Shown here: piece by piece, positions 38,721-51,805 of the stretch
Layout of the letters: every line of letters begins with the position of its first letter
Numbering within the stretch: the stretch's first letter is position 1
Assembly (NCBI GenBank): GCA_024516035.1
Contig: CM044960.1
Coordinates: 17,616,183 to 17,680,182, forward strand
Direction: 5' to 3'
DNA length: 64,000 nt
Origin: Bactericera cockerelli
Lineage: Eukaryota > Arthropoda > Insecta > Hemiptera > Triozidae
Notes under the pieces: generated by a model
What the model was told of the DNA's origin: nothing
Seen by the model: only the letters and a program-made list of their open reading frames with translations
The model's database searches: none
Position numbers and translations under genes: made by a program

Positions 38721-38960
38721 GAGACATAGCACTCTAGGATGCAGCAGAGGAATATTACATCGGGAGCTGCGGGGAGGTCAGGCAGGGAAATATTATGAGA
38801 ACGCGAGCAGCTGACGACAGGCATTTTTTCTCTTGCCGAGGCTTTGTCTGAACTTTGAGCTTTGGAAGATTTTCCCTGATGAGGTGCTTGGTGACGACGA
38901 GACATATTTATAGAAATTTACCTCGGGAAAACTGATGAATGAGACGCCATGACAGGAGTT

Positions 38961-41900
38961 GCGTATATTTCAATGCGATACTGCTTGAGTTTTTTCTCAA
39001 AGTATGAATTCATCAGCTTCTTTTAGGTATTAGGCTATTATAGTTACGTTGAAATTAAGACTAAACCACAAAATGGTGATGTTGTACAGGCGGCATAGAA
39101 AACACCTTCTTACAGGTTAAGACTGACTGGTCCTTGTGGTACTGAGATTGTACAATTTGAACCTTGCTCCAAGTGAGTTACAGGATCGTCACCATTCAGT
39201 AGATATATGGTGATTGTTCTTCAAAACAATCTTATCATGTGTTTAAATTTGGAATAAATAGGAGGAATATTCTCTTGAAGATTGAGTCGTAATAAAACAA
39301 TACAAAAAATTTGATCAATAATTTTAGAGGCTTGGAAAATATGCAGACCCTCATGCAAAATTTAAAATTTATAGTTCTCGCAAAAATGACAGTTGTAATA
39401 CAATAAAACATCTGGTTCTAGTCGAGATCTATTGGACTTGAGAGACCACGGCTGGGAACTATCTCTCCCTGGGGACATCTTCCCCCGAGATCTCCTCCCC
39501 TGGTTAGCTTATCACTATTCTGCATGACAGATAGGTCCTGCGAGACTGGGGGAATTTTCTTTATTTTTCTTATGGGATTCCTCCATTGTATTTTCGCCCA
39601 AAGAAAATCTAACAAACATTTCAGAAAAACTCTCTTGAAATGGAACTTGTTTATTATGATGGACGCAGTCTTCTTTTTTCTTATCAAATTGCTGTTTTCT
39701 GTTTTGGTTTTGGGGGATTAGTTTCTGTGTTTTATTTCTGAAATTTTTCTCTCTATTTCTTATTTCTTGTCTGCTGAAGATTTATGCACAGGCAAAACAG
39801 AAGTCACAACATGGACCATCTTCCTTGCTTTTAGCAGGATCAGAAACACTCAAGGCTGTACCTTTTCAATTTCAAACTTTAACTTTAGTTTCAACAGTTC
39901 CTGTTTTTTACTTTCATTACCACGATCTCCTTATCTTGAAAACCTGGAGATGAACATTTCGTAATTATAGGTAGGTGTATTTGTACTAGAAAATCAGTTG
40001 GAAAATGAAAACTACTCAGTAGTTAGGTAGGTAAGTATATTTATTTATAACGAGCTGGAATATTATTTTTTAATGAATATTAACCGATTTCAGTTAGTTT
40101 GTTATTAATTCCTCGCTACGAATATACTAACTCGGTACTAGAGTGTTAATTACCAAGGCTAAGGATGAAGTACATGTACTTGTGCTTGTTTTTCATGCAA
40201 AAACAGGAAAACAGAAAGGCAAAAGAAAATATTACCATGCACAAGTGTATTTCTTTTTCAAGAAACCCTTAATTATAAAAACACGGTCTTTACGTCCTCG
40301 TGCTTCAAAATCCAGAACTCCTCATTATTCGGATACTAATATATATGTATTGTATACATAGGTTTTGGGTACATACATATTATGTACATTGTATATACAT
40401 AGCTTTACCAACCGTACGTTGAACAGAATTCTTAAAATTGGTTTCTCAGTTGTCCTGCACCTTCCATTATTTCTAAAAAAAGACACCTTCAATTTTCCTT
40501 TCTTAATCCACGAAAATCACGGTTTCAGACATTTCTCCGCTACCCAAGGTAACAAGGAGTACCTCTTCAAGTGCTAAATACGTCGGTTTGAAAGCTTTGC
40601 CGTCGAAATCGCATGACTTGTGCCCATTACTTTCTAAATAGGAACAACTCCGCTCACTTTCACCGCTCTGGTTCCGTCCTAATCAAAATTGAAAAGTTAT
40701 TTCCATTTCGCCTCAGGGTGGGTACTTTGCTACATTCCCTGCTTTACCTTATTTAGGGGTAGACGGAGCGTGGTGCCTTTTCTTACCTTATTATGACGCA
40801 TTTTATCACAGCAATTTGTTTGTTTGGTTACCCTAACCCCCAACTTGTTTTACTTTTCTATTATTTTCGTTTTTTTATGTATAAAATTCTCATTAGCTTT
40901 TAACATGCTCTCAGTATATAGGGGTGATGTGGAAATGACTGTCCTTATGGCGATGGATTTATACGTCTACTATCTAATCAAAGGAAATTTGTGTAAATGA
41001 CAATGAATTCGAAATTCTTTAAAAGTTAAGGCTGTTCATCTAAAAAAGAAGTCATGAAATCAGGCGCTTAATTTACGAGATCTCTTATATTTGACTTCTA
41101 TGTCCTTTGAAAATACCAGGCTTTTAATATTTAATACCTAAAATTCCAAGCGTAGGCGTAGGTACTATGGAAAGTGACTCCTCTTTTCTTCGGCAAACTT
41201 TTCTTTCAGCATCCATAGCAGCTTCTCTCCAAAAATCTCACGTAGCCGCTCTAAAATTTATTAGTCGGGTTTTTTAATTAAAGCAAAACAGAACACATTC
41301 AAATTTTCCTTCTTCCCTTTCCTGTCGAAATATTTACTTTTCACAATTTTCCTAGAGTTTTTTGTGTCGAAAAAAGCGTAAGTAGGTAATTTAAAATCAC
41401 ACTAATTTGCATTTCGTACGCCAGGCAGAGGTCCATGATTTTATTACTTTTTAATTTATTTACTCATTTGAAAAATTTAACGTTTTGGAATTAATTCTCA
41501 GCTCTCTCGTTTTTATTGCCCGTCCAATTCCAAATTATCGGTTTACATAGATACCTATTGATGGTGATTGTTTGGTAGAATTTTCAAGACGTGATTTGCA
41601 CCTTGAAAAGTTTTCTGCTTTGAGAGTTGTAATCTTTGATTTCTGTAATCGACTGCCACCATGGAATAAGAGCTGTCGTAAATTGACATTTTTTATATTG
41701 AAAAATCAAAGGCGTCTGCAAATAAGTGGTTAATTTTATGGTACTGTATCGGTTTTATAATTATGTAAAAATAAGTATATAATATTGTATTGGTAACAAT
41801 GATCTTTTACTCGGTGATCAGTTGATAACTTAGGTCTAGCACGTGGGTCAGCCTGATTTCATGATAATGGTTGCATAAGTGTATATTTGTAAGCTATAAA

Positions 41901-42268
41901 TATAAAAGCCACACGAGGGTCTACACTTCCCGCTAATATTCACGGGAAACTAGTATAAAAACCAGAAATATTGCATTGCTCTTTGGAAATTGCATGTTGC
42001 ACTAGAAAATTGCATGCTTGAGTGGGGACTGCAGCAGGGTTGTTAAAATGCATACTAATAATTAGATCAAACTTACACGGATGAAAATTTCAATATTGTT
42101 GACTTCTCGCTCAACACGGCACTGCCCTGGTCTCATTTCAAATTCAGTGATTCTTGTTGAAACGAGAGAAAAGAGACGAATGGCCGAAAACGTATCGACA
42201 GATTTGAGTTCCCTAACGAATGCAGTTTTTTTTTAAAACGATTTTACAACATTCAGAAAATATATACC
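38961..42268. other. No gene found
   Basis: AT-rich, only short frames. A hairpin followed by ACTAGT at ~41929-41953 resembles a Helitron 3' tip but has no partner 5' end. Confidence 0.5.
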
Positions 42269-42927
42269 AAAAAATCTGGTGTAAACATCACACGACTTTC
42301 CTTATCATAATTATAAAGAATTGGAACAGGACCAAAAGCCACTGGTGACTCAAAGGTAACATTTAGCTAAAAATCTATATCAAATTCGTAATCAGCACCT
42401 CAAAATCATTGGATTTGATATGTCACAACACCCATCTACGATAAATAATAAAAAAGTTAAACAAAGCGGGTCCCCCCCAAAATACCGGTAAATTGGGGCC
42501 GAGGTCCAAAAAGTTCAAGATATCAAAAAAATGATTAGAATAGACCCCTATTATTTTTTTAATGTAAGACATAGTTGTTCTCTAACTTTTTTTGTATCTT
42601 TAACCAATTCAAAGAAGCGGCGCTTGCGGCCAATATTTGCGGTCCTGCGGCCGCAGTCTGCGGCCGATTGCAACCAAAAGTTTCGTGGTTCGTCTGGTGT
42701 ATAAAAATAGTTAGCATACCAAATTTCAAGTCCCTAGCTCTTACCGTTCTCGAGATATCCTGTTCACACACACACACACACAGACAGACAGACGCACGGA
42801 CCAATGGCTGAAAACAACTTTTTTGGTATCCTGAGGCTATAATTCGTCCAGAAATGTGAAAAACTGGGTAGGTCAAATTTTCGACGAATACAATACTTTC
42901 CTTATTATAGGATAAGGAAAGTAAAAA
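42269..42927 (-). mobile_element. ~660-bp dispersed repeat, copy 2, inverted relative to copy 1
   Basis: It aligns with the copy at 14.4-15.1 kb in opposite orientation along its full length, with the same ends and the same internal blocks. The microsatellite is much shorter here (CA-rich, 42767-42782, followed by CAGA units), which accounts for much of the size difference. No target duplication is evident. Confidence 0.8.
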
Positions 42928-43402
42928 TTTCTTACTATAATAGGCACAGATTATAAATTGTCTTGATTGTCGCTAAGCCAATAATTATGAATATGAATTG
43001 TCAGTAGTATTGGGTCACCCAGTTGGTCTAGAAAGGGTTACAATACTGTGTGTGTCCATTGGAGTTTCATGCAATTGGATTACTTGCCACATTTTTTCTC
43101 TCTAATTCAATTATTTATCCATGTACATAATTACTACTGTAACATCATTAACTACCTTGGCCTGACTGAACGGTTCACTATTTGAACCATGTACAGAGTG
43201 GCTCAAAAGTTATGAGTAAAAGTTATCAACAATAGCTTTCTAATTTGCCAGTGCCCAACCCAATTTGTATTTCCGATTTTGGATAAATGTATCCCTAAAA
43301 TCTTGATCATTTCTATGATGTAGTATTATAGTTACCTTATTCTATAGATAATATGGTTACATTCGTAATTCGAAATCATGTTACATTGGTTTTAACTCGA
43401 AA

Positions 43403-44270
43403 TACAGGGTGGGGCAAAAGTCTGGAAACCCCTTAATAACTTTCGAATGGCTTCTTCGGTAAGATTAAAATTTTGTAAGGTAAACCGTGCTAATAAGACC
43501 TTTTTTTAGAGTGGGGTCGATTTTTGTTACCGGCCCCCATGTCAGGGCCAGGGGGGCCAACTTCATTTTTTTAAATACGAACCCCCACCTTGCGATACAT
43601 TTTTGGAAAGGTCTTTAAATAAAAAATACATTGGTGCCAATTTTATTTTTTTAATACTAACTGTTTGCAAACGGCGTCCAACTTTGTGTATGCAGTAAAG
43701 TCTGGAAACCCCTGAATATCTTTTGAAAGGGCTTTCTTAGTAAATTTAAAATTGTGCACGGTAAGTTGGGGTAATGAGACCTTTCCAAAAATGTATCGCA
43801 AGGTGGGGTTTCGTATTTAAAAAAATGAAGTTGGCCTTCCTGGCCCCGATATGGGGGCCGGTAAAAAAAAATCGGTCCTACTCTAATATAAGGTCTAATT
43901 ACCAAGGATTACCGTACACGATTTTAAATTTACTGAGAAAGCCCTTTCGAAAGATGTTCAGGGGTTTCCAGACTTTACTGCATACACACAGTTGGACGCC
44001 ATTTGCAAACAGTTAATATTAAAAAAATAAAATTTGCACCAATGTATTTCTTATTTAAAGACCTTTTTGAAAATGTATCGCAATGTGGGGGTTCGTATTT
44101 AAAAAAATGAAGTTGGCCCCCCTGGTCCCGACATGGAGGCCGGTAACAAAAATCGACCCCACTCTAAAAGAAGGTCTTATTAGCCCGGTTTACCGTACAA
44201 AATTTTAATTTTACCGAAGAAGCCATTCGAAAGTTATTCAGGGGTTTCCAGACTTTTGCCCCACCCTGTA
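43403..44270. mobile_element. 868-bp foldback element made of three related ~290-bp units, TA target
   Basis: The ends are TACAGGGTGGGGCAAAAGTC and its reverse complement, and the outer ~285 bp on each side are inverted copies. The middle (43688-43985) begins and ends with the same AAGTCTGGAAACCCCTGAAT segment in inverted orientation, so it is itself a TIR-bounded unit. The internal segment around the words AATGTATCGCAA and GAAGTTGGCC is present three times: inverted in the left part, direct in the middle and direct in the right part. No transposase frame is present. TA plus CAGGGTG termini suggest a Tc1/mariner-like target choice, related in its ends to the 2.4-kb element. It lies about 100 bp upstream of the only recognisable exon. 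Confidence 0.8.
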
Positions 44271-44367
44271 TAAACACTCTTTCGACTATTCGACTTTTCG
44301 ACACTCTCTCGCCAGCTCCATGTTTTGTCTTCATGCACTAACCACTCCTTCAACCTTTGTGTTTCAG

Positions 44368-44628
44368 GAAAGGGGGGTCGGCTGTACCCAGCTTATAGCC
44401 TCAGCGGTTCTGACGGCGAAGACAGTTCGGCTGGTTCCGTAGGGTCACCGCGCCCTTCCGTTCGTGGGCACTCTAGTCGACGCCCCGCCCACAAGAAGTA
44501 TCAGTCCCACACCTACCAGGAGCCCGCGGGACTAAGTGACACCCCCACAAGTGATGCCGCTTCCGACGCTACGCTCACCGACTCGGAATTAGCCAATGCC
44601 CGCGACTCCACGCTACTAGTACATAACG
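44368..44628 (+). CDS. Isolated internal coding exon of an unidentified host gene
   Basis: A 261-nt exon, far richer in GC than its surroundings. It is preceded by a good acceptor (TTTGTGTTTCAG, AG at 44366-44367) and followed by a strong donor (GTAAGC at 44629). The open frame begins after one base borrowed from the previous exon and ends one base into a codon, so the exon is symmetric (phase 1 at both ends) and could be skipped without a frameshift. It encodes about 87 residues, starting GKGGRLYPAYSLSGSDGED and later HKKYQSHTYQEPAG, and ending DSTLLVHN. The composition (Ser, Asp, Glu, Arg, Pro; no hydrophobic core) suggests a disordered, phosphorylatable segment such as the tail of a receptor or scaffold. 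I do not recognise the family, and found no neighbouring exon in the window. Confidence 0.7.
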
Positions 44629-47600
44629 GTAAGCAGTTACATACGTATAACTTCTAATACCTATTCAATGACAAAAGAACATAATTATGAGATCTAAACT
44701 TCCAGAAAAGAAGGATAATTTTAGAAAAAATTATTGATTTATTGTATTGTATTGTATTTTTTTTTTTTTTAATATGAGTGTTTCACGGCCATTTTTATTT
44801 CGTATGCATGAAACAGGATCCCATGAAATAAATAGACTAATAAATGAGACTTAGATTAAACCGCTAGCAAAAAGAGACTTTAGTATTGCGCTGGCAGTAT
44901 AATTATAAATAATGTATTTGTATTTTATTTGTTACACTAAAGTAGGCAATGGGGATTTCAGATTTCATGTAGTTATTTATTATTATATGTATTTCACCTG
45001 TAAGTACCTCATCAATATTAGAATTGGGAATAATCAGGACAAAACAAATACAAGCTATGAAACTTAGAGTTTATAGTTTTTTCTGAATTTATTTCTAAAC
45101 CAAGAAATGAGAAAAAAGCAATTTGTCATCTGTTTTCAAACAAGGAATGAAATAGTTCTATATTATGTTGTGATAATGCCTCCCCTCACCCACCATTAGT
45201 TTTCCAAACCTGTCAGCAAATATGCATTTTTCAGTAGAAACTTTTTAACCTTGAATATCAGGCGAAAAGTTGTGGCAGTTATCTATTTTCAGAACAAGAA
45301 GAGAACCAAAAACTTTTTATTTAAACTTTTCTTGTAAAAAAGAGAACACTGTTATTATGTTTTCGTCAGCTCATAGTTGCTGTCTTCTGCTGTATTGATT
45401 TTTGGATTTCTTTATGTTTCTGGGGACTCATGTGTTTGGAAAAAGAAAATTATAGTTTTTTGTCATGAAGTGAAAGACCCTAATAATAAATACATTTTTC
45501 AAATAAATAGTACTCGTGCGGGTTTAAGCCTTGTTGTGGATCTTGGATAAAATAAATAAATAATCAGTTAGTTACTACTCGTATTAACTAACTGTTTACT
45601 ATCTTAAATCTTCATGAAAATGCTTTATTGTAAGAAAATTTTCTCAAGAAAAATTGGAAACTTTATAAAAACGATTGCGCTAAGCCTTTCATTTCGATAG
45701 ATACTTAGATACATGTGTTTTTAACATTTAGTATTGGCAGACAGTTGGTTTGATAACACATTCTTTTAAAAATAATGTTATATTTGATTACATTGGGCTA
45801 CGAGTGTCAGCCAATGAACCAGAGCACACACCACCCCAGCCCAGACAAGTAAACAGTACCATGCCCTCTGCATTAACAAACACAACATAAATTAAACAGA
45901 ATGGGAGATCGATAAAAGAATAATGAATAAGCTGACCCAATTCTCTCTGGCGGGTCCCTGTATCTGATGGAACATAAAACATATTGTATGTATTTATTTA
46001 TGTACTCTCAGGGTATGTATAATGCACTTAATTACTTTAAGCCTCTGCGCTGAACTACATTGGACATGGGGAAATGAATTAAGCCTGACATTTGAGGCCA
46101 TATTTCTCACCATTGAAAACTTGTTTAAGTGTATTTTTAGCATTGATATGAAATCATGCAGAAGAAATCGTTTTGGCTTTCCTGTGTTTTAGGTTCAGAA
46201 TATGTTTGGTTTTGAATGCGAAAATATGGATATTAGTATTGATTTTAGTGTCTGATAATTTGAAATCCATGTTTTAAAATTCCGTCCGTCCTAGATCAGT
46301 CGAATTCGTTCAGACTTGTATATTTCTCATCTTCAATGTACCTATTGTCTAAAAATGTGAATTTATGAATGACCTCGTATTTAAGTGGACACTTGAATAT
46401 CTCACCAGAAACAAGAAGGTTCTCGGTGGATCATTGAACATGGTCACTCCAAAGCTGTAAACTCTACACTTGAGACTTCAGCCTACTTCAAGTTCCTAAG
46501 TAAACACAGGGCTCTATTATTCCTATGACCGGTGTTATTTCTAATAACATAACGCCTCTGCCCTGGGCCGGATTAGTGATGTTATTTTAGCATTAACATT
46601 CAGGCCACTGTGCTAGTCAGACTGGCTTGATTACTTTGGGATCAGGTGCTCATAATTTGACCTTTCATGTGTAAACAATCTGGATTTCTTATTGAAAAAT
46701 TCTAGACGTATTAATACAAAAATAACATTTCAAAGAAATAATATTACAAAGAATATGCTGTCCTAAATTCAACACATCTCAATTTTGTTCTCATTTGCTT
46801 TAAACTCTATTTTCTTGTCAAAATGGTAATGCTCTGAACATGATTTTTAGAATTATTATGCATAAAAGAATATTCTATTGAAGCAAAAGTAAAATATAAA
46901 TCACAAAAAGAAGTATAAATATGAATACTATTAGTTCGACAGAAAGCTAATTCAATGACATATCTGAGCCAAGTCCAGTAACCTTGTGATCCATGACATG
47001 TACCAATGACCTACATGCAAGTTGCAAGTGCGCAGGTACCAAGCACATGCTAGCTAGAATTCAATTTCAGATAAGGATCTGAAAAAGAAAAAAATCATTC
47101 TTTCTGTTATAATTTTCAAAACACATAATTATTTTAATACAAATTGTTACTAACAATAATACAAGTTTCTACGTAAACAATAAAAATAATTATTTTCACC
47201 TCGCTGTTAAGATACCCGTGGCTGAACATTGCATGTTGGTATCTCTGGGTGGGGCTCTGGCATATTTCAGTTAGAAAATCAATTACCTTCCACATCTATG
47301 TAACATCTTTCACCTGTATTTACCATTATCATCTTTCTTTCATATACATTATACGGTACATACACAAATCTTCAGTTATAAATGATCTCTCTATCTTCTC
47401 ACGAGAGATCTCAAATTGTTGAGTGCAAGTACCTTCCTACTGTTGATTGAATTACACACTTCTTGTAAATGGTCTGGTAAATTGTTTCCTTATTTCTCAG
47501 CTCGCCAGTGTGCTGCTATTACGAAACGAAAAATTGAGTTTTAAGAATGCTTCCAATAGTTTCATGGCAGCATGGTGGTATGACCCCAAGTATGGTGCAA

Positions 47601-50600
47601 TTCAACTATGTATCGCGTTTACAAAGGAATGCGATATTTCTATATCCGTCCTTTATTGATTAGATTTTTATCTACATATAAGGTAATAAAGACCCTATGC
47701 TTTATAATGCAAGACAATTTTCTGGAGGAGTTTGTCTGTAGATAATAGATACTGTCTCGGACACTTCTTCAACAGCTGTTGTTTCATCTCCTAACTTTCA
47801 TAGAGTCAATGTCCATATGGTCATAGTCATAGAGTGGAAACCTAATCAATGTAATCAGGAGATGGTTCAACGTGACAATAAAATTATCTCCGGATACACA
47901 CGGATATTATTCTGGAATTATCCTCAGACACATTCCGATATTATAAGTACCTTGGTGCATGTGAAAGAAGCGTACATCAATTTATTCTTCCTATCAATAT
48001 TATTCTGAGAACGCATCGGACGAGAATTATCTCATCTCGGATATGTTCCGTCACCCCAGAAGTCGAAATCATCTCTTGGAAATGACGTGCTCTTTGTTTT
48101 CTGCCGAATCATCAATTGAATCTGATTGCTTGATTATCCATCGCTATGCCCATTTTATTAACGGCAATTACATCTCCTCCTTGCATGCTCGCTGGATTGT
48201 ATACGAGCTGTCGTGTCAAAAGGTTCGCTAAGAACATGTTGGAAATAAATAATGAAAATTACATACGGACACTTTGGATATTGCTCCTCTCGCCATATGT
48301 TGTAGAGGTGGATTCAAGACTAGAAAAATGATTATTATTAAAAGTTAATGAGGCTAGGTTCATGTGCCTGGTTGTGGTTTGTCCTGCATACTGGGTGTCT
48401 CAATTATATGTTAAGTATCCTTCTATTTGTTGATCATACGTAATGTGATAAGTTAAACGTAAATTGAAGAGTGAAGAAAATATACCATCAGACAGCTAAA
48501 ACTTCTGAATTTTTTTCATTATAATTTTGTTAACATAATATATTATTACTATAAATTTTCAGGAGATTCTCAACTATGCTAAAATGTATCATTTGATCAC
48601 TGACATATTACATTATTCTGATACTCTTCGAGTGTGTGTTTCTGAGCCTCAACACGTCTGGAATTCTGGACCACCCTGTCTTTATATATTTCATTGAAGA
48701 TAGCTAGCTAATTATTATTATTTATATGCATGCAGAGAGGAGGAGACTTGCAATTAGCATTATTCCGAGTTATTATTTGATATTTTCACTGTTTTCTGTA
48801 AGTCGGCAAAAGAGAATAATTTGTTACACCTATATTATTTATGAGAAGTTCAAAACATCAATTTTATTAACTTTAGTTTAGTTTGATAGTCATGATGAAT
48901 TTACTGCTGTGGCTCTATAGAACTTATCACTGGACAGTGTCGTCCTATCTAATTACTAATTAGTTTTTGTTTACTTTGTCCGTGAGAAACTGAGCTGCAC
49001 AAGAATAATTGTGATAATGTGATTAATGGTTTTCAATTAAAAATCAACATGATACGAGGTTTAGCAAAAAGTATCGGAAAACCTCCAAGATCTCCCCCGT
49101 AAAAAAAAATTACCCCAATTTAAACATACATCTCATGCAACAAGTGAGTATTAGTCTTTTGACAATAAATTAAAACTGCTGTCAATTTTACCTTATCGTT
49201 TTCACTTCACTAAAAGACACTCCCAAAAATACATTTTAAGGCAATTGTAAAAAAACATAAAAGCAGAAGAAGAATTTTCATCTTGCGTTGCCTGAACAAA
49301 ATAAAGTTGACCTGATGACCTACTTCGCCGTCACACATACACAAGAGAAGGGTAATTTTTATGCTTCAATGGTTACAATATTGACCTTTGATGAAAATGT
49401 TGTTGAAAAAATGACAGTAAAAAATGCACAATTAGGCTTTGAAAAACATCAACCTGAAAGATTTTTATTGATTTTTTTTTTTATATCTCACCAATTAATT
49501 GACTGGTGAAACTTCGGTCATGTATCGATAATTATAATACTCTGAATAAAATAATGTACAATAATGTAAAGCCCTACCCACTCCAATAAAAAAAATTAAT
49601 CTTCTAAATATTCTTATATCAGCGGTATTTAAAAAAACCTTTGCAAAATACCAATCCCTGCACATTGGTTCGTAGATCAACATAATATGCTGATAAGAAT
49701 AATTCTTGGAAAGAACAAGATGAGATGAGCTACATTAGAGCTTACCAAACGAAACTGAAGCAAATACATTTTCAGGTTGAAGTGGATGTTATTAGGGATC
49801 CATTTTTTGTTGGTAAGACTTGATTCATTTGTTGTGAAGATTTTTAAATCCCAATGTTCATACAATTAGTTGCCCTCATTTTCCTCACGAGGTTGAGTGA
49901 AACACAAAACCAAGCAAACAGAAGATTCTTGTACACGAAAACACACTCACAACATTTTTCTCTTTTCCCTGAAATTTATATTTTAACAACAGCCTCTTCT
50001 CACAGCTTTGCTATCGATTGTTCAATTTTCCATCTCACTTCCTCGCATTATTTCCATCCCTGTCTTTCTCTATCCTAAACTCCAATATACTTTCTGCTCT
50101 CTCCCTCTTTCCTCACCCCTGGTCCTGCCACCCCTCCTCATTCTATTCCCAATCCTCCCCTAAGCTGGTCTCTCCCTCTTTCTCTCCCTTCGCTTTCACA
50201 TCACAACTTCCTATCTCTCTCCTCGTTTACTCTGTTTTGAATTCTATGTGTGTGTGCAAGAGTGCTTGGGTTTTTCTTCTCCTTTTGCTTTTTTGGCTCT
50301 TTCTCATGGATTTCTGCTCGTTTTTATTATATTTTCTTTTCCTACACTTTTCTTTTTTCATATTTGTTCAACGGATTCTGTGAGAGAAATGTTGGCAGTT
50401 GTGTTGAATATGATTATACGAGCGCACCTTTGTGTTACTTCCAGGCAGTCGTGAAAAAACCACTAAGATAGGAATATTCATGGAGTGGCTATGGTTAGTT
50501 ACTGAAGCACTAAATAGTACTAATCCTCTTCTTCCTTTTGCCCTTCAATTTGACACCTGTGCAGTAAATTGATATTCAAGTTTAGAGAATCAAGAGAAGT

Positions 50601-51089
50601 AATGGTGTCTTGTTTCAGTGCTATATCTGCAGAATGAATTTATAACTGATTTCATGTAACCCCTTCAGTTGACCTACGCTGCCAACGGATGCATCCTCAA
50701 TTTGCTGTTCAATATCACATCACGCCCTCACCAAAACTATACCCGCAACACAAAACCATCGCGGTGCCACGTTCTGCTAAACCACAATAGTAGTGTTGCT
50801 GATCCTGAAAGTATTTTCTTCTTGTCCAAGTGTGTACTGCTCAGAGCCCACACGCCTTAGAAGAGTGGGAAAGATACATACAGTAAATACTATTGGAGGA
50901 AATATTGCAGGTGCCAATATCCAATTCTAAAGAGCAATTTCCAAACCACACAATTCAGAAAAAGAAAGAAAGGTTACTAATTGAACATATTTTAGAAGCT
51001 GAGGTACCTCAATAATATGCTTCTTAATATGGTCTCTCTGGTGCCCTTAGAAAGGATTGTTATCAACAATTTTATATCAATTTGATTTA
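44629..51089. other. Presumed intron downstream of the exon; no further exon found
   Basis: It begins with the donor GTAAGC. The rest is AT-rich with T-runs near 44759 and a short ATAAATAAATAAATAA tail at ~45549. No second GC-rich frame with splice signals was found, so the next exon lies beyond this stretch or escaped notice. Confidence 0.5.
50000..50240. repeat. Pyrimidine-rich low-complexity stretch
   Basis: Dense C and T (CTCTCCCTCTTTCCTC-like phrases). Overlapping reading frames here (Ser, Phe, Leu and Pro-rich) reflect the composition and are not called as genes. Confidence 0.7.
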
Positions 51090-51091
51090 TA

Positions 51092-51544
51092 CAGGGTGGA
51101 CCAAAAAAAACGTTTACACCCGTTAATGGTAGATTACTGACGACATTTCCAGGCCGGATCTGCAATCCGTTTTTTCGGATTCGCCTTCGTAACTGCACAA
51201 AGTGATTTTTTGCAACTTTCCGAAAAAGTCCGACTTTGGCTTATTCTTCAGGTCAGAACTTTTTTCCTGTTTAAGATGAGTTGATTCTGAAAAACTTTGC
51301 AGAAAGCCAACAAAATTTCGATGTTTCTAGACACTCTACTTTGTTTTTTACGATTTGGTTTGTCATATTTTTTTACACCAGAACAGAAAAAAAACACCCA
51401 AAAAAACTTTTTTACTAAATAAAACACTCGACATTTGTCCGAACAAATTTTGGCACAGACATGGGCAAGTTTGATAAAAGTTGGCGGCCGCCCCGAGGAT
51501 GCTAAAAAATAATTTTACGATTTTTTATCACGTGATCTTCTGGG
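51092..51544 (+). repeat. Left terminal inverted repeat of the 2.4-kb element
   Basis: It runs from CAGGGTGG to the CTTCTGGG at 51537-51544 and pairs with 53058-53508. The inner end includes the palindrome ATCACGTGAT. Divergence between the arms shows as substitutions and one-base indels, so the arms have not been freshly homogenised. Confidence 0.85.
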
Positions 51545-51742
51545 AAAAATTATTAGATGTTTGCCAAAAACTCTTCAAAAATCCTAAGAGTTTTCTAGCT
51601 GTAGACTGTGTAAGGGCGTCTTGTATTGTTTACAAAAATTGTTTACATTGCTTTTTTTGAATACCGCGGTCTCACATGCCTTCATCAGCCAGTTTAGGAA
51701 AATTCAAATGATAAATTTCGTGCTTGTCAGATTGTCAGTGGT

Positions 51743-51805
51743 GTTAGCTAGATGTGGTAGTGCTAAGAGTGTTGGTCGCATGTCCGAGGTTCAATTTTCG
51801 ACGGT
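51743..51805 (+). other. tRNA-like (SINE-head) module with A- and B-box
   Basis: TTAGCTAGATGTGGTAG resembles an RNA polymerase III A box with an extra base or two. About 27 nt later GAGGTTCAATTTTCG resembles a B box (consensus GGTTCRANNCC). The spacing is close to that of a tRNA, but no full cloverleaf can be drawn and acceptor pairing is absent. I read it as a tRNA-derived fragment, not a working tRNA gene. Confidence 0.45.

Larger units (their letters stand above)
36160..38960. other. Purine-rich region on the plus strand
   Basis: Apart from the small TIR element at 36757-36916, this stretch is strikingly rich in A and G on the plus strand, with GAGAGGGAGAGAGCGAGCG near 37027, GAGAGA and GGAGG runs through 37690-37960, the GGA microsatellite and the 38.3-kb minisatellite. 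No gene is supported. Confidence 0.6.

Noticed and set aside
41929..41953. Hairpin TTCCCG...CGGGAA followed by ACTAGT, like a Helitron 3' end
   Set aside because: No TCTCTATA-like 5' end found upstream on the same strand, and the hairpin-to-CTAG spacing is unusually short.
43657..44016. Two overlapping frames with nearly identical C-terminal peptides on opposite strands
   Set aside because: A direct consequence of the inverted-repeat structure of the foldback element.
50018..50383. 121-codon Ser/Phe/Leu-rich frame with apparent membrane segments
   Set aside because: Lies in a pyrimidine-rich low-complexity stretch; three overlapping frames there look equally membrane-like.
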